Positions 44,359-52,530 of a stretch of 64,000 bases of DNA are shown here, one piece after another. Each line of letters starts with the position of its first letter. Positions within the stretch are counted from its first letter, which is position 1. This DNA is from Chryseobacterium endalhagicum (GTDB lineage: Bacteria; Bacteroidota; Bacteroidia; Flavobacteriales; Weeksellaceae), in assembly GCF_016745235.1 (NCBI RefSeq), contig NZ_JAELVM010000004.1, positions 1-64,000 on the forward strand, read 5' to 3'. The notes under the pieces are model-generated. The model saw only the letters and a list, made by a program, of their open reading frames with translations. It was not told the origin of the DNA and made no database searches. The position numbers and the translations under genes were made by a program.

Positions 44359-45556
44359 ACATCAATTTTGAATTTAGCTTATTCATCTGCTCAGCAACCT
44401 TACTCTTAACAACTTTAGCATAGTGCTCTTGAGTAATAGTGATTTTAGAATGTCCCAAAAGCTCACTTACAATCTCCATAGGTACATCATTATAAAGTAA
44501 AACAGTTGTTGCAAAGGTTCTTCTAGCTAAGTGATGGGTAAGTCTTTTATCTAACCCTACTATATCTGCTATTTCTTTCAAGTAGACATTGAACTTTTGA
44601 TTACTTAAACTTGGTAATACTTTTACTTCATTTGTATTCCTATATTTCGCAATTATTATCTTACTCTTATTAAGTAGAGGAATTGATAAGGTTTGCTGAG
44701 TTTTGGCTCTTTTCATATTAATCCATTCATTCCCATCAAAACCAGTTATAATATGAGATTTCTCAAGATTAGCCATCTCATTATAAGCTAATCCAGTATA
44801 GCAACAGAATATAAACATATCTGCTACTATTTGTAATCTCTCTGCTTTAAATTGATACTCTTCTATTTTAGCTAACTCTTCCCTAGTCAAATAAGTAATT
44901 TCTTTTTTGATATGCTTTACTTTGTAGCTTGTAAATGGTTCTTTTTGTATAATATCTTGGGATATAGCAAGCTTAACTATCTTCCTGAACCTTTGTATCA
45001 TCTTATTAGTAGTTGCAAGAGCTAAAGATTTCTCTACCTTCAGAAAGAATTCATAATCTTGAATAAACTTTAAGTCCAAATCTTTGAAATGATAGTCTCC
45101 CTTATTAAAAGAATACTTAATAAAGTCCTTTAATAGTTCTTTTGCCTGTTTAAACTTCCATAAAGTTGCTATAGAATACTCCTTACCTATCAGCTTTTCA
45201 ATTCTATCATTATGTTCTTGAAAGAGCTGTAATATAGTTTTGTTCTTTTTAGGAGGATTTCCTTTATACTGCAAGAAAATATCTTCCACATCAAACTCTT
45301 CTTCGTTTACCTGTAAAAACAAAAAAGCCTGATTAATTTTATTCTTAATCAGGCTCAATTGGGTATTGATAGTTTCATTCTCAGAATTAGGTGGTTTAAC
45401 TTTCTGCTGTTTGTTATCCCAGTTTTGAGGATTAATAAATATCCCTGTAGCAAAAGGTTTTCTTTCTCCCATGTAAGTAATCCTACACTTTAAGGGAGCT
45501 AGACCTTTACTATTAGATTTTGATTTATCTAATACAAATAATATTTTAATTGTCAT
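44357..45556 (-). CDS. Tyrosine recombinase (integrase)
   Basis: A 399-residue Bacteroidetes-type integrase: arm-binding N-terminus (GLAPLKCRITYMGERKPFATG), SAM-like core-binding domain about 105-205, catalytic domain from about 220. Catalytic residues are K284, H342-L-A-R345, H369 and nucleophile Y379. The first Arg of the family is replaced by Ala257 (CYTGLAYNEM), a substitution also known in Bacteroidetes integrases such as IntDOT. It is adjacent to the tRNA it has targeted and transcribed away from it. It should catalyse integration and excision at the 24-bp repeat. Confidence 0.92.
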   Translation of the reverse strand: MTIKILFVLDKSKSNSKGLAPLKCRITYMGERKPFATGIFINPQNWDNKQQKVKPPNSENETINTQLSLIKNKINQAFLFLQVNEEEFDVEDIFLQYKGNPPKKNKTILQLFQEHNDRIEKLIGKEYSIATLWKFKQAKELLKDFIKYSFNKGDYHFKDLDLKFIQDYEFFLKVEKSLALATTNKMIQRFRKIVKLAISQDIIQKEPFTSYKVKHIKKEITYLTREELAKIEEYQFKAERLQIVADMFIFCCYTGLAYNEMANLEKSHIITGFDGNEWINMKRAKTQQTLSIPLLNKSKIIIAKYRNTNEVKVLPSLSNQKFNVYLKEIADIVGLDKRLTHHLARRTFATTVLLYNDVPMEIVSELLGHSKITITQEHYAKVVKSKVAEQMNKLNSKLM

Positions 45557-45579
45557 TTTCTAGTATTAATGAGGGTTAT

Positions 45580-45611
45580 AATGGGGTTCCAATTTCTCAG
45601 AATGGGGTTCC
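45580..45611. repeat. Direct repeat AATGGGGTTCC x2
   Basis: Two exact 11-bp copies (45580-45590, 45601-45611), 21 bases apart, that is two helical turns, between the integrase start and the tRNA. Position and spacing fit integrase arm-type sites or excisionase sites. Confidence 0.55.
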
Positions 45612-45700
45612 TTTTGGGGATCTTTTTTAGTGTAGATTTAAAAGATAATGAGAGTGTTCTAGAAAAAAGAAGAATATAAAACCTTTATTTTAAGGCATAA

Positions 45701-45738
45701 AAAAAGCCTAAGTAATCTGAATGATTTGCTTAGGCTTT
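45701..45738 (-). terminator. Terminator after the intact tRNA
   Basis: A perfect ten-base stem, AAAGCCTAAG with CTTAGGCTTT, followed by a T run on the minus strand. It lies inside the element's right end and replaces the original terminator, which is now at 27754-27785. Confidence 0.8.
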
Positions 45739-45742
45739 AAAA

Positions 45743-45766
45743 GTGGTCCCACCTGGGCTCGAACCA
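45743..45766. repeat. attR: right copy of the 24-bp tRNA 3'-end repeat
   Basis: Identical to 27796-27819. It completes the acceptor and T-arm of the functional tRNA, so the tRNA gene is kept at this junction. Confidence 0.9.
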
Positions 45767-45817
45767 GGGACCACCTGATTATGAGTCAGGTGCTCTAACC
45801 AACTGAGCTATAGGACC
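45744..45817 (-). tRNA. tRNA with anticodon CAT (Met, or Ile2 after lysidine modification)
   Basis: A complete cloverleaf of 74 bases: acceptor GGTCCTA with TGGGACC, D-stem GCTC/GAGC, anticodon stem CCTGA/TCAGG around CTCATAA, variable loop TGGTC, and T-stem CCTGG/CCAGG around TTCGAGC. The discriminator is A and no CCA is encoded. The 3' side serves as attachment site of the element. Which amino acid it carries depends on TilS recognition and cannot be settled by eye. Confidence 0.93.
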
Positions 45818-45879
45818 TCAAAACTTGGTTAAATTTTGTGATTGCAAAAATAGCAAAATTTCTTTCACTACAAAACTTT

Positions 45880-46278
45880 TTATTGCTTTTCTTGACAAAG
45901 TTCTACCAGCACTCCATTGGTGGATTTTGGGTGCAGGAAGACAACTAATTTGTTATCAGCACCTTCTTTCGGCTCTTCGGAGATAAACTGAAATCCTTCT
46001 TTTTTTAATCTTTCTACTTCTTCCAGAATATTTTCTACGCCAAATGCCAGATGATGGATGCCTTCGCCCTTTTTATCAATGAATTTGGAGATGGGGCTTT
46101 CGGGATTACTGGCTTCCAGAAGTTCAATTTTACTTTCTCCCGTACCATAAAAAGAGGTGACCACGCCTTCTCTTTCCACACTTTCTTTTTTATAGGATTC
46201 TTTCCCTAATAATTTAGCAAAAAGTTCATCCGAAACGCCTAAAGATTTTACGGCAATACCGATATGTTCTAGCTTCAT
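45880..46278 (-). CDS. mce: Methylmalonyl-CoA epimerase
   Basis: A 132-residue VOC-fold enzyme interconverting (R)- and (S)-methylmalonyl-CoA in propionate and odd-chain fatty acid or branched amino acid breakdown. MKLEHIGIAVKSL and KIELLEASNPESPISKFIDK are family hallmarks; GEGIHHLAFGVENI holds the metal His and LVFLHPKSTNGVLVELCQ the C-terminal Glu. Divergent from rbfA. A TTTG with TAAATTTA 17 bases later on the minus strand is a plausible promoter. Confidence 0.92.
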   Translation of the reverse strand: MKLEHIGIAVKSLGVSDELFAKLLGKESYKKESVEREGVVTSFYGTGESKIELLEASNPESPISKFIDKKGEGIHHLAFGVENILEEVERLKKEGFQFISEEPKEGADNKLVVFLHPKSTNGVLVELCQEKQ

Positions 46279-46356
46279 AAATACTAATAAATATAATTAA
46301 ATCGTAAATTTATTCCCTGAGCTGAATTTCAAAGGGATCAATTCAAACAAAAGTAC

Positions 46357-46364
46357 TAAATTTG
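46357..46364 (+). promoter_or_regulatory. -7 element of rbfA
   Basis: TAAATTTG fits TAnnTTTG, nine bases before the ATG at 46373, implying a very short leader. Confidence 0.55.
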
Positions 46365-46372
46365 CATAACTT

Positions 46373-46732
46373 ATGGAAAGTAACAGACAAAGAAAAGTAG
46401 CACAGATCATCCAGGAAGACTTCGCAGAGCTTTTTCGCAAACAGGCTTCAGAAAGCAAGCAGAGTATTTTGGTATCCGTTTCAGACGTAAAAGTATCGGC
46501 AGATCTGGGAATTGCTAAGATTTATTTAAGCATTTTCCCGCAGGAATTCCGTTCTGCGGTGATGAAGGAAATTGAAGAAAACAAAGCGCAGTACAGAAAT
46601 TTTATCGGCCAGAAAATGGCAAAACAGGTACGTATCATTCCTCAGCTTAATTTTTATCTGGATACCGCTCTGGACGACGTTGAAAGACTGGAAAGAGAAT
46701 TAAGAGGCGAAGGCGACAATCCGGTTTTATAA
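46373..46732 (+). CDS. rbfA: Ribosome-binding factor A
   Basis: A 119-residue KH-type protein that helps mature the 5' end of 16S rRNA in the 30S subunit. MESNRQRKVAQIIQEDFAEL and LVSVSDVKVSADLGIAKIYL are typical, as is the late RIIPQLNFYLDTALDDVERL with the conserved Asp-Asp turn. The next gene starts only five bases after its stop, so the permease is in the same operon. Confidence 0.93.
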   Translation: MESNRQRKVAQIIQEDFAELFRKQASESKQSILVSVSDVKVSADLGIAKIYLSIFPQEFRSAVMKEIEENKAQYRNFIGQKMAKQVRIIPQLNFYLDTALDDVERLERELRGEGDNPVL

Positions 46733-46736
46733 GATC

Positions 46737-47942
46737 TTGAAGAATATTGCATTTTACATAGCATCCAGATACCTTTTGGCTAAAAAAGGCAGTACCGCCG
46801 TGACGTTTATTACGTGGCTTTCGGTAGGTGCCATGATGGTTGCTGTGACTGCAATGTTCGTCATTATCTCCGTATTTTCAGGCCTTGAAACGCTGAACAA
46901 AGACCTGATCTCCAATCTTCATGCAGACCTTACCCTGAAAAGTGTTTCAGGAAAAACAGTGAAAAATCTGGATAAGGTGACGGCTGTTTTGAACAATGAT
47001 AAAGCCATCAGTCATTTTTCCCGTGTCATTGAAGAAAAAGTATACGTCAATTATAAAGGCAAGGGTGATATTGCTTATTTAAGAGGAGTAGATTCCGCAT
47101 ATATTAAGGTTAATCCCATAGATAAAGATGTATTCTACGGAACCTATCCGAGTTTCAAATATTCCAATGAAGTTCTGATGGAAACCAATCTGCACAACAG
47201 ATTATCAATTCCTATAGATTCCAGCAGCAGCTATGCAACGATCTTCATGCCCAAGCCAGGAACCGGAATCATCAATAAAGAGGAAGATATCTACAATAAA
47301 AGAGATTTTCTGGTAACGGGAGTTTTTCCCGGAAAAGAACAGCTGGACAGCTATATCATTGCTCCAATTGAACTTACTGAGGAACTTCTCAGCCTTCCCA
47401 AAAAATCGGCTTATCAGATTGTCATTAAATTAAAAAATCCGGAAAATGCAGATGCTGTAAAGCAGAGTCTTCTGAATTCGCTGGGGAAAAATATTGAAAT
47501 TAAGACCAAAGAAGAAGAGAATGCGGCCTTCTGGAAGATGATCAATACTGAAAAAATGTTCATCTATCTGATTTTTGCGCTGGTGATCTTCATTACCACC
47601 TTCAATCTGGCGGGAGCCATCATTATTCTCCAGCTGGATAAAAAAGAACAGTCGAGATCTCTTGTTTCACTGGGCTTCCCGATCAGCCACTTAAGAATGA
47701 CGTATTTCTATACCGGACTTCTTATTGTGATTTCGGGAGTCATCTCAGGATTGATCATGGGAACCTTACTTTGCTATTTCCAGCTTTATACGGAATTCTT
47801 CAGGGCGAATGAAATACTTCCTTTCCCTGTAAAAATTGTTGGAAAAAATTATCTTATCGTAGCATTCACCGCTTCCCTCTTCGGAATCATTATTTCATGG
47901 TTCTTTTCCAAAATCGGTAAAGACTATATTACTAAAAATTAA
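46737..47942 (+). CDS. LolC/E-type ABC transporter permease (FtsX-like)
   Basis: A 401-residue inner-membrane protein: an N-terminal helix (AVTFITWLSVGAMMVAVTAMFV), a periplasmic MacB-like domain about 50-250, then three helices (MFIYLIFALVIFITTFNLAG; YFYTGLLIVISGVISGLIMG; YLIVAFTASLFGIIISWFF). MKNIAFYIASRYLLAKKGS is the usual start of the lipoprotein-releasing LolE family. The start codon is TTG, five bases after rbfA. It probably extracts lipoproteins from the inner membrane together with an ATPase encoded elsewhere. Confidence 0.85.
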   Translation: MKNIAFYIASRYLLAKKGSTAVTFITWLSVGAMMVAVTAMFVIISVFSGLETLNKDLISNLHADLTLKSVSGKTVKNLDKVTAVLNNDKAISHFSRVIEEKVYVNYKGKGDIAYLRGVDSAYIKVNPIDKDVFYGTYPSFKYSNEVLMETNLHNRLSIPIDSSSSYATIFMPKPGTGIINKEEDIYNKRDFLVTGVFPGKEQLDSYIIAPIELTEELLSLPKKSAYQIVIKLKNPENADAVKQSLLNSLGKNIEIKTKEEENAAFWKMINTEKMFIYLIFALVIFITTFNLAGAIIILQLDKKEQSRSLVSLGFPISHLRMTYFYTGLLIVISGVISGLIMGTLLCYFQLYTEFFRANEILPFPVKIVGKNYLIVAFTASLFGIIISWFFSKIGKDYITKN

Positions 47943-48011
47943 CACACTATCTTAAAATAAAATTCGCTCCATATTCAATTTTATGTACCTTTACGGCCCA
48001 ATTTTTTTGAA

Positions 48012-49787
48012 ATGAAACGAATTTTATCCTTTTTTTTACTGACTTATGCGATTTTCGCATCAGCACAGGCACCAGCCGGTTATTATGATCCTGCTGCAGG
48101 CCTTACGGGAGCTCCATTAAAAACAGCTCTTAAAGGCATTATTAAGCTGGGTCATCAGGACCATGGCTATGGCGGTCTATGGATCGGCTATGCCACAACA
48201 GACCGTGATTATTTTTACGAAAATGACGGAAAGATTTTAGATATCTATTCTGAAAACCCAAACGGACCGGATCCGTACACCTATACTTTATCAACCGACC
48301 AATGCGGACAGTATTCATCGGAAGGAGACTGCTACAACAGAGAGCATATTGTTCCTCAGAGTCTTTTCAGTGAGAACAGTCCAATGGTATCCGACATCCA
48401 CTTCATCCGCCCTACAGATGGAAAAGTAAACGGAATGAGATCTAATTACCCCTTTGGAAAAGTAGGAACTGCCACTTTTACGTCAGATAATGGTTCCAGA
48501 CTTGGAAACTCTATGTCTCCGGGATATGGAGGAACCGTATTTGAGCCGATCGATGCTTTTAAAGGTGATGTAGCCAGAATGATCTTCTATTTTGTGACCA
48601 GATATGAAGCTGAACTTTCTTCTTTCAGTACAGGAAATATGCTTGGCGGATCTGCTTTCCCGGGACTTCAGTCATGGGAACTGAACCAGCTTCTGGCATG
48701 GCATGCTGCAGATCCCGTATCTGCTGAGGAAGTAGCCAGAAACAACGCATCCTATACTTATCAGGGAAACAGAAACCCATTCATTGATAATCCGGCATAT
48801 GCCAACCAGATCTGGGGAACACCTGTAGTAGATACGGAAGCACCTACTGCGGCTACCAACCTGATCACACAAAACCCGACTTCCAGCACGATATCTTTAA
48901 GCTGGACTGCCGGTACTGATAATATAGGAGTTGCCAATTATGATGTATACGCCAACGGAACATTAAAAACTACCGTTTCGGGAACTACAGCAACCGTTCA
49001 GGGACTGGCACCGTCTACCACTTATACATTCTACGTTATTGCAAGAGATGCGGCTGGAAACTCGTCTCCGCAAAGTAACAACGCAGATGGAACAACCCTG
49101 GCAGGACAGCCTGGAGGATCAAGCTGTGGAACAGAAAACTTTGAAAGTATTCCTAACGGCGGAAACGGTTACGGAACCAGAACATGGACGAATGCAGGAA
49201 TTACATGGACCGCTACTGATGCCAGAACAGATCAGACCATTGCAGGAAAAGCCATTACCATCAGAAACGGTGACTTAACCAGCTCAACTATTTCAGGAGG
49301 AATTCAAAGCCTGACGCTAACAACTCAGTTAAAATTTGGAGGAAGCGCCGGTTCTTTCAATGTTCTTGTCAATAATGTGAATGTAGGAACCATTCCTTAC
49401 AGTGCAACACAAGCCACCACAACGATCAGTAATATTAATGTCAGTGGAAATGTCGTTATTCAACTTACAAATTCATCAACAACCAATAGAGTTGCTTTGG
49501 ATGATCTTACCTGGACCTGCGCCGGAACTCTGGGAACCTCAGACGTGAAGAAAGATGCTTCTGAATTCACCATCTACCCTAACCCGGTAAGAAACAACGA
49601 ATTGTCTGTAAAAGGTGAAAATCTGAATAAAATCTCAAAAGCTGAGATCTATGACCTTTCCGGGAAGCTGATCGAAGTGATTGCCAATCCTTTTAAAAAC
49701 TCTGATAAGATCAATCTTAAAGGACTTTCCAAAGGAAATTATATCCTAAAAACAGACCGTTTTTCTACCAAATTCATCGTAGATTAA
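48012..49787 (+). CDS. Secreted endonuclease I-type nuclease with FN3 and type IX sorting domains
   Basis: A 591-residue exported DNase. Signal peptide FFLLTYAIFASAQA; nuclease domain to about 265 with CGQYSSEGDCYNREHIVPQS and DIHFIRPTDGKVNGMRSN (the catalytic His and Asn region of the endonuclease I family). Then comes an FN3 domain (AATNLITQNPTSSTISLSW to TTLAGQP), a Cys-flanked beta domain that may bind a ligand, and a T9SS type A end (FTIYPNPVRNNELSVKG, AEIYDLSGKLIEV, FIVD). It probably degrades external DNA for nutrients. It ends in a hairpin at 49809-49838. Confidence 0.9.
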   Translation: MKRILSFFLLTYAIFASAQAPAGYYDPAAGLTGAPLKTALKGIIKLGHQDHGYGGLWIGYATTDRDYFYENDGKILDIYSENPNGPDPYTYTLSTDQCGQYSSEGDCYNREHIVPQSLFSENSPMVSDIHFIRPTDGKVNGMRSNYPFGKVGTATFTSDNGSRLGNSMSPGYGGTVFEPIDAFKGDVARMIFYFVTRYEAELSSFSTGNMLGGSAFPGLQSWELNQLLAWHAADPVSAEEVARNNASYTYQGNRNPFIDNPAYANQIWGTPVVDTEAPTAATNLITQNPTSSTISLSWTAGTDNIGVANYDVYANGTLKTTVSGTTATVQGLAPSTTYTFYVIARDAAGNSSPQSNNADGTTLAGQPGGSSCGTENFESIPNGGNGYGTRTWTNAGITWTATDARTDQTIAGKAITIRNGDLTSSTISGGIQSLTLTTQLKFGGSAGSFNVLVNNVNVGTIPYSATQATTTISNINVSGNVVIQLTNSSTTNRVALDDLTWTCAGTLGTSDVKKDASEFTIYPNPVRNNELSVKGENLNKISKAEIYDLSGKLIEVIANPFKNSDKINLKGLSKGNYILKTDRFSTKFIVD

Positions 49788-49808
49788 ACTGTAAAAAATA
49801 TTTAATAA

Positions 49809-49838
49809 CGAAGGCCGGTTTATCCGGTCTTTTTTTTA
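49809..49838 (+). terminator. Terminator after the secreted nuclease
   Basis: Stem GGCCGG with CCGGTC around TTTAT, followed by eight T. The following T-rich bases also form the TATTTTTG promoter-like octamer (49837-49844) just before aroE. Confidence 0.75.
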
Positions 49839-49848
49839 TTTTTGATGT

Positions 49849-50586
49849 ATGGATTCCAATAAAAAATTAGGCCTGATAGGAAAGAATATTTCCTATTCCT
49901 TTTCTAAAAAATTCTTTGAAGACAAGTTCCAGAAACTGATGCTGAAAGACTTCACCTACGATATTTTTGATCTGAGTGAAATTAACGAAGTAGAAAAACT
50001 CCTTACCGATCCTGAACTTCTGGGTTTCAATGTTACCATTCCTTACAAGGAGAAGATTGTTGATTATCTTGACGGGCTTAGTGATGAAGCAGAAAAAATC
50101 GGGGCGGTGAACTGCGTTTTAATCAAAGACGGAAAAAAGACAGGGTATAATACGGATGCTTTCGGTTTTGAAAAGACCTTTCTTCTCCACAGGAAAGCGC
50201 ATCAGGACAAAGCTTTGATTTTAGGAAACGGAGGCGCTGCAAAAGCTGTGAAATACGTTATGGACAAGCACGGAATTCCATCCATCGTTGTTTCCAGAAA
50301 TTCAGAAATTAATTTCAATAACCTGGACAGCGTCACGGTTCGTGATCATAAAATCATTATCCAGTGTACGCCGGTGGGTACATTCCCCAATGTTGAGGAT
50401 TGTCTGGAGTTTCCATTTGACGGAATCACTTCGGAGCATCTGATCATTGATCTTATTTACAACCCAAACTATACGAAATTCATCATTAAAGCATCAGAAA
50501 AAGGAGCTAAAACAGTCAATGGTTATTATATGCTTGAACAGCAAGCAGAAAAAGCCTGGGAAATTTGGAATTTTCAAAAAAAATAA
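49849..50586 (+). CDS. aroE: Shikimate dehydrogenase
   Basis: A 245-residue enzyme of aromatic amino acid synthesis that reduces 3-dehydroshikimate with NADPH. The start KKLGLIGKNISYSFSKKFF has the substrate Ser residues; FNVTIPYKEKIV has the catalytic Lys. AVNCVLIKDGKKTGYNTDAFG has the Asn and Asp partners; ILGNGGAAKAVKYVM is the Rossmann loop. The start lies only four bases after a TATTTTTG octamer, so the mRNA would be almost leaderless. Confidence 0.93.
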   Translation: MDSNKKLGLIGKNISYSFSKKFFEDKFQKLMLKDFTYDIFDLSEINEVEKLLTDPELLGFNVTIPYKEKIVDYLDGLSDEAEKIGAVNCVLIKDGKKTGYNTDAFGFEKTFLLHRKAHQDKALILGNGGAAKAVKYVMDKHGIPSIVVSRNSEINFNNLDSVTVRDHKIIIQCTPVGTFPNVEDCLEFPFDGITSEHLIIDLIYNPNYTKFIIKASEKGAKTVNGYYMLEQQAEKAWEIWNFQKK

Positions 50587-50661
50587 CCTAAATTAGTACC
50601 TTAATTGGCTTTACAGCTATATACAAAAGGATTTTAACGCCACTCACATAAAAGATTTGCT

Positions 50662-52467
50662 ATGACTACAGAAAACAATCTTTCTGAAAACGAAGAAAAC
50701 AAAAATTCTGAAGAAGTATCTCAGGAAGAAACCTCAGGAACCCCCGTTGCTCATGATGAAATTGCTCATGATGATGAGGCAGAACATGCAGAAGAGGACC
50801 ATGCCGATGATATTTCTCTGGCTGATGCTTTGAAAGAAATGGAATCTATCATCAACACGGCTAATGCTGGTGAGAATTTCAAAAGATTCAATCAGTTAAA
50901 AGAAAAAGCAAGTCATTACATCCACGATGAAGTGGAAGACAAAAAGCATGAGTACACAGAAGCCGGAAACGCTCCTGAAAACTTCAGCTATGAACACCCT
51001 TCCCAATCGAGACTTTCTGCTTTGATCAACATTTTCAGAGAAAAGCACGATACTTACCAGAAATCGCAGGATGAGGAGCAGAAGAAAAACCTTGAACACC
51101 GCCAGAATATCATAGAAAGACTTAAAAACCTTTACACTAATTCTGAGCCGGGAGTCAATCTTTTCAAATCCATCCGTGAGATCAAGGAAGAGTGGTCAAA
51201 GGCCGGTCAGGTTGCCAAATCAGAATTTAAGATTCTTAACAATAATTATTTCCACCATCTGAATCAGTTTTATCAGATGCTGGATCTGAATAAAGAATTT
51301 CTGGAGCAGGAATTCAGCCATAATCTGGAGAAAAGACAACACATCATTGCCCGTGCCAAGGAACTGGAAAACGAGCCTGTCATTCAGAAAGCATTGAACG
51401 AGCTTCAGTATCTTCATAAGCTTTGGAAAGAAGAAGCAGAGCCGGTAGCAGAAGAATTCCGTGAAAAAACATGGGAAGAGTTCAAAGAAATCTCCAACAA
51501 AATCCACGAGAGAAAATCTGAACTTTCGGCAGCTATTGAAGGCGAACAAAGCGACAACCTGGAAAAGAAAAACCAGATCATTGCAGAAATCAAAAAACTT
51601 TCTGAACCTGCTGAAACGCCTAACCATAGCTACTGGCAGAATTCCATTAAAAGAGTGGAAGATCTCCGTACTGAATTCTTAAAAACAGGAAGCGTTCCAA
51701 GAAAACTGTCTAACCAGAACTGGAATGATTTTAAAACGATTCTGAGGGGTTTCAATACCACTAAAAATAATTATTACAAATCTCTGAAAGGTTCACAGCA
51801 GGCCAATCTGGAAGAAAAATTAAAACTGATCCAGACCGCTCAGGACAATATGAACAATGAAGAATGGGATATTGCTGTTCCTTTATTCAAAAAGCTTCAG
51901 GAAGACTGGAAAAAAATAGGGCACGTTCCAAAGAGCATGACCAATAAGATCTGGGATGAATTCCGTGATGCCTGCAACACATTCTTCAATAATTACAGAG
52001 AGAAGAATAATGCTTCCAACGACAACTGGAAAGAAAATTACAAGCAGAAAAAAGAAATTCTTGAAGATCTGAAAACCGTTTCCAATGACGAAGGCAGCAT
52101 CGAAAGAATAGAAGCCATAAAAACCGCCTGGAACAATATCGGGAAAGTACCGAGAGACAAAATCTCAATTAATACCGAATTCAACAGAACGTTAAGAGAA
52201 AAACTGAAGCTGAACAAGATCAATGAACTTGAGCTGAAAGAAGAAGGATTAACGGAGAACCAGCTTACAGACAAAGCAAGAAAAATCAAGAGCCAGATCT
52301 CTGACCTTGAAGGTGAAATTGTAAAACTGGAAAACAACCTGGCATTCTTCAAAAATCCTACAAAAGAAAATCCTCTTCTGAGAGATACTTTCAATACGAT
52401 TGACGAGAAGAAGGCTCATCTGGAAACATTGAAACAGAATCTTCACAAAATCATTGCCGGAGAATAA
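50662..52467 (+). CDS. DUF349-repeat protein
   Basis: A 601-residue acidic protein. A low-complexity Glu/Asp/His N-terminus (about 1-55) is followed by five or six helical DUF349 repeats, each with a W/F...K.AG.V pattern, e.g. EEWSKAGQVAKSEFK, LWKEEAEPVAEEFR, EFLKTGSVPRKL, DWKKIGHVPKSM and AWNNIGKVPRDK, and a C-terminal coiled coil. Cytosolic; function unknown, though the family is widespread in Bacteroidetes. It is followed by a terminator and ribD. Confidence 0.88.
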   Translation: MTTENNLSENEENKNSEEVSQEETSGTPVAHDEIAHDDEAEHAEEDHADDISLADALKEMESIINTANAGENFKRFNQLKEKASHYIHDEVEDKKHEYTEAGNAPENFSYEHPSQSRLSALINIFREKHDTYQKSQDEEQKKNLEHRQNIIERLKNLYTNSEPGVNLFKSIREIKEEWSKAGQVAKSEFKILNNNYFHHLNQFYQMLDLNKEFLEQEFSHNLEKRQHIIARAKELENEPVIQKALNELQYLHKLWKEEAEPVAEEFREKTWEEFKEISNKIHERKSELSAAIEGEQSDNLEKKNQIIAEIKKLSEPAETPNHSYWQNSIKRVEDLRTEFLKTGSVPRKLSNQNWNDFKTILRGFNTTKNNYYKSLKGSQQANLEEKLKLIQTAQDNMNNEEWDIAVPLFKKLQEDWKKIGHVPKSMTNKIWDEFRDACNTFFNNYREKNNASNDNWKENYKQKKEILEDLKTVSNDEGSIERIEAIKTAWNNIGKVPRDKISINTEFNRTLREKLKLNKINELELKEEGLTENQLTDKARKIKSQISDLEGEIVKLENNLAFFKNPTKENPLLRDTFNTIDEKKAHLETLKQNLHKIIAGE

Positions 52468-52485
52468 TCTATTAAACAATATAAA

Positions 52486-52520
52486 AAGGCGGAGCAAAGC
52501 AATTTGTCTTCGCTTTTTTC
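52486..52520 (+). terminator. Terminator after the DUF349 gene
   Basis: Stem GGCGGAG with CTTCGCT, loop about 14 bases, then six T. Confidence 0.6.
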
Positions 52521-52530
52521 TTTTTACCCT

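Larger units (their letters stand above)
27796..45766. mobile_element. tRNA-integrated genetic element of about 18 kb
   Basis: Its limits are the 24-bp direct repeat at each end. The right copy completes a tRNA(CAT) gene. A tyrosine recombinase lies 190 bases inside the right end and reads inward. The interior is visibly more AT-rich than the flanks. It carries replication-like genes (polymerase-like, Sak4-like ATPase, DUF3871, RadC-like), an XRE regulator and defence-like cargo. No relaxase, coupling protein, secretion, capsid, terminase or tail gene was seen, so it is neither an obvious conjugative element nor a complete prophage. It may be mobilised in trans, be a satellite, or be fixed. 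Confidence 0.85.

Noticed and set aside
27796-45766. Complete prophage or conjugative element
   Set aside because: No capsid, portal, terminase, tail, lysis, relaxase or secretion gene is visible between the attachment sites.
51220-51627. Antisense frame of 135 codons inside the DUF349 gene
   Set aside because: It mirrors the Lys/Glu-rich codons of the real gene as Phe/Leu-rich sequence and has no promoter or family pattern.
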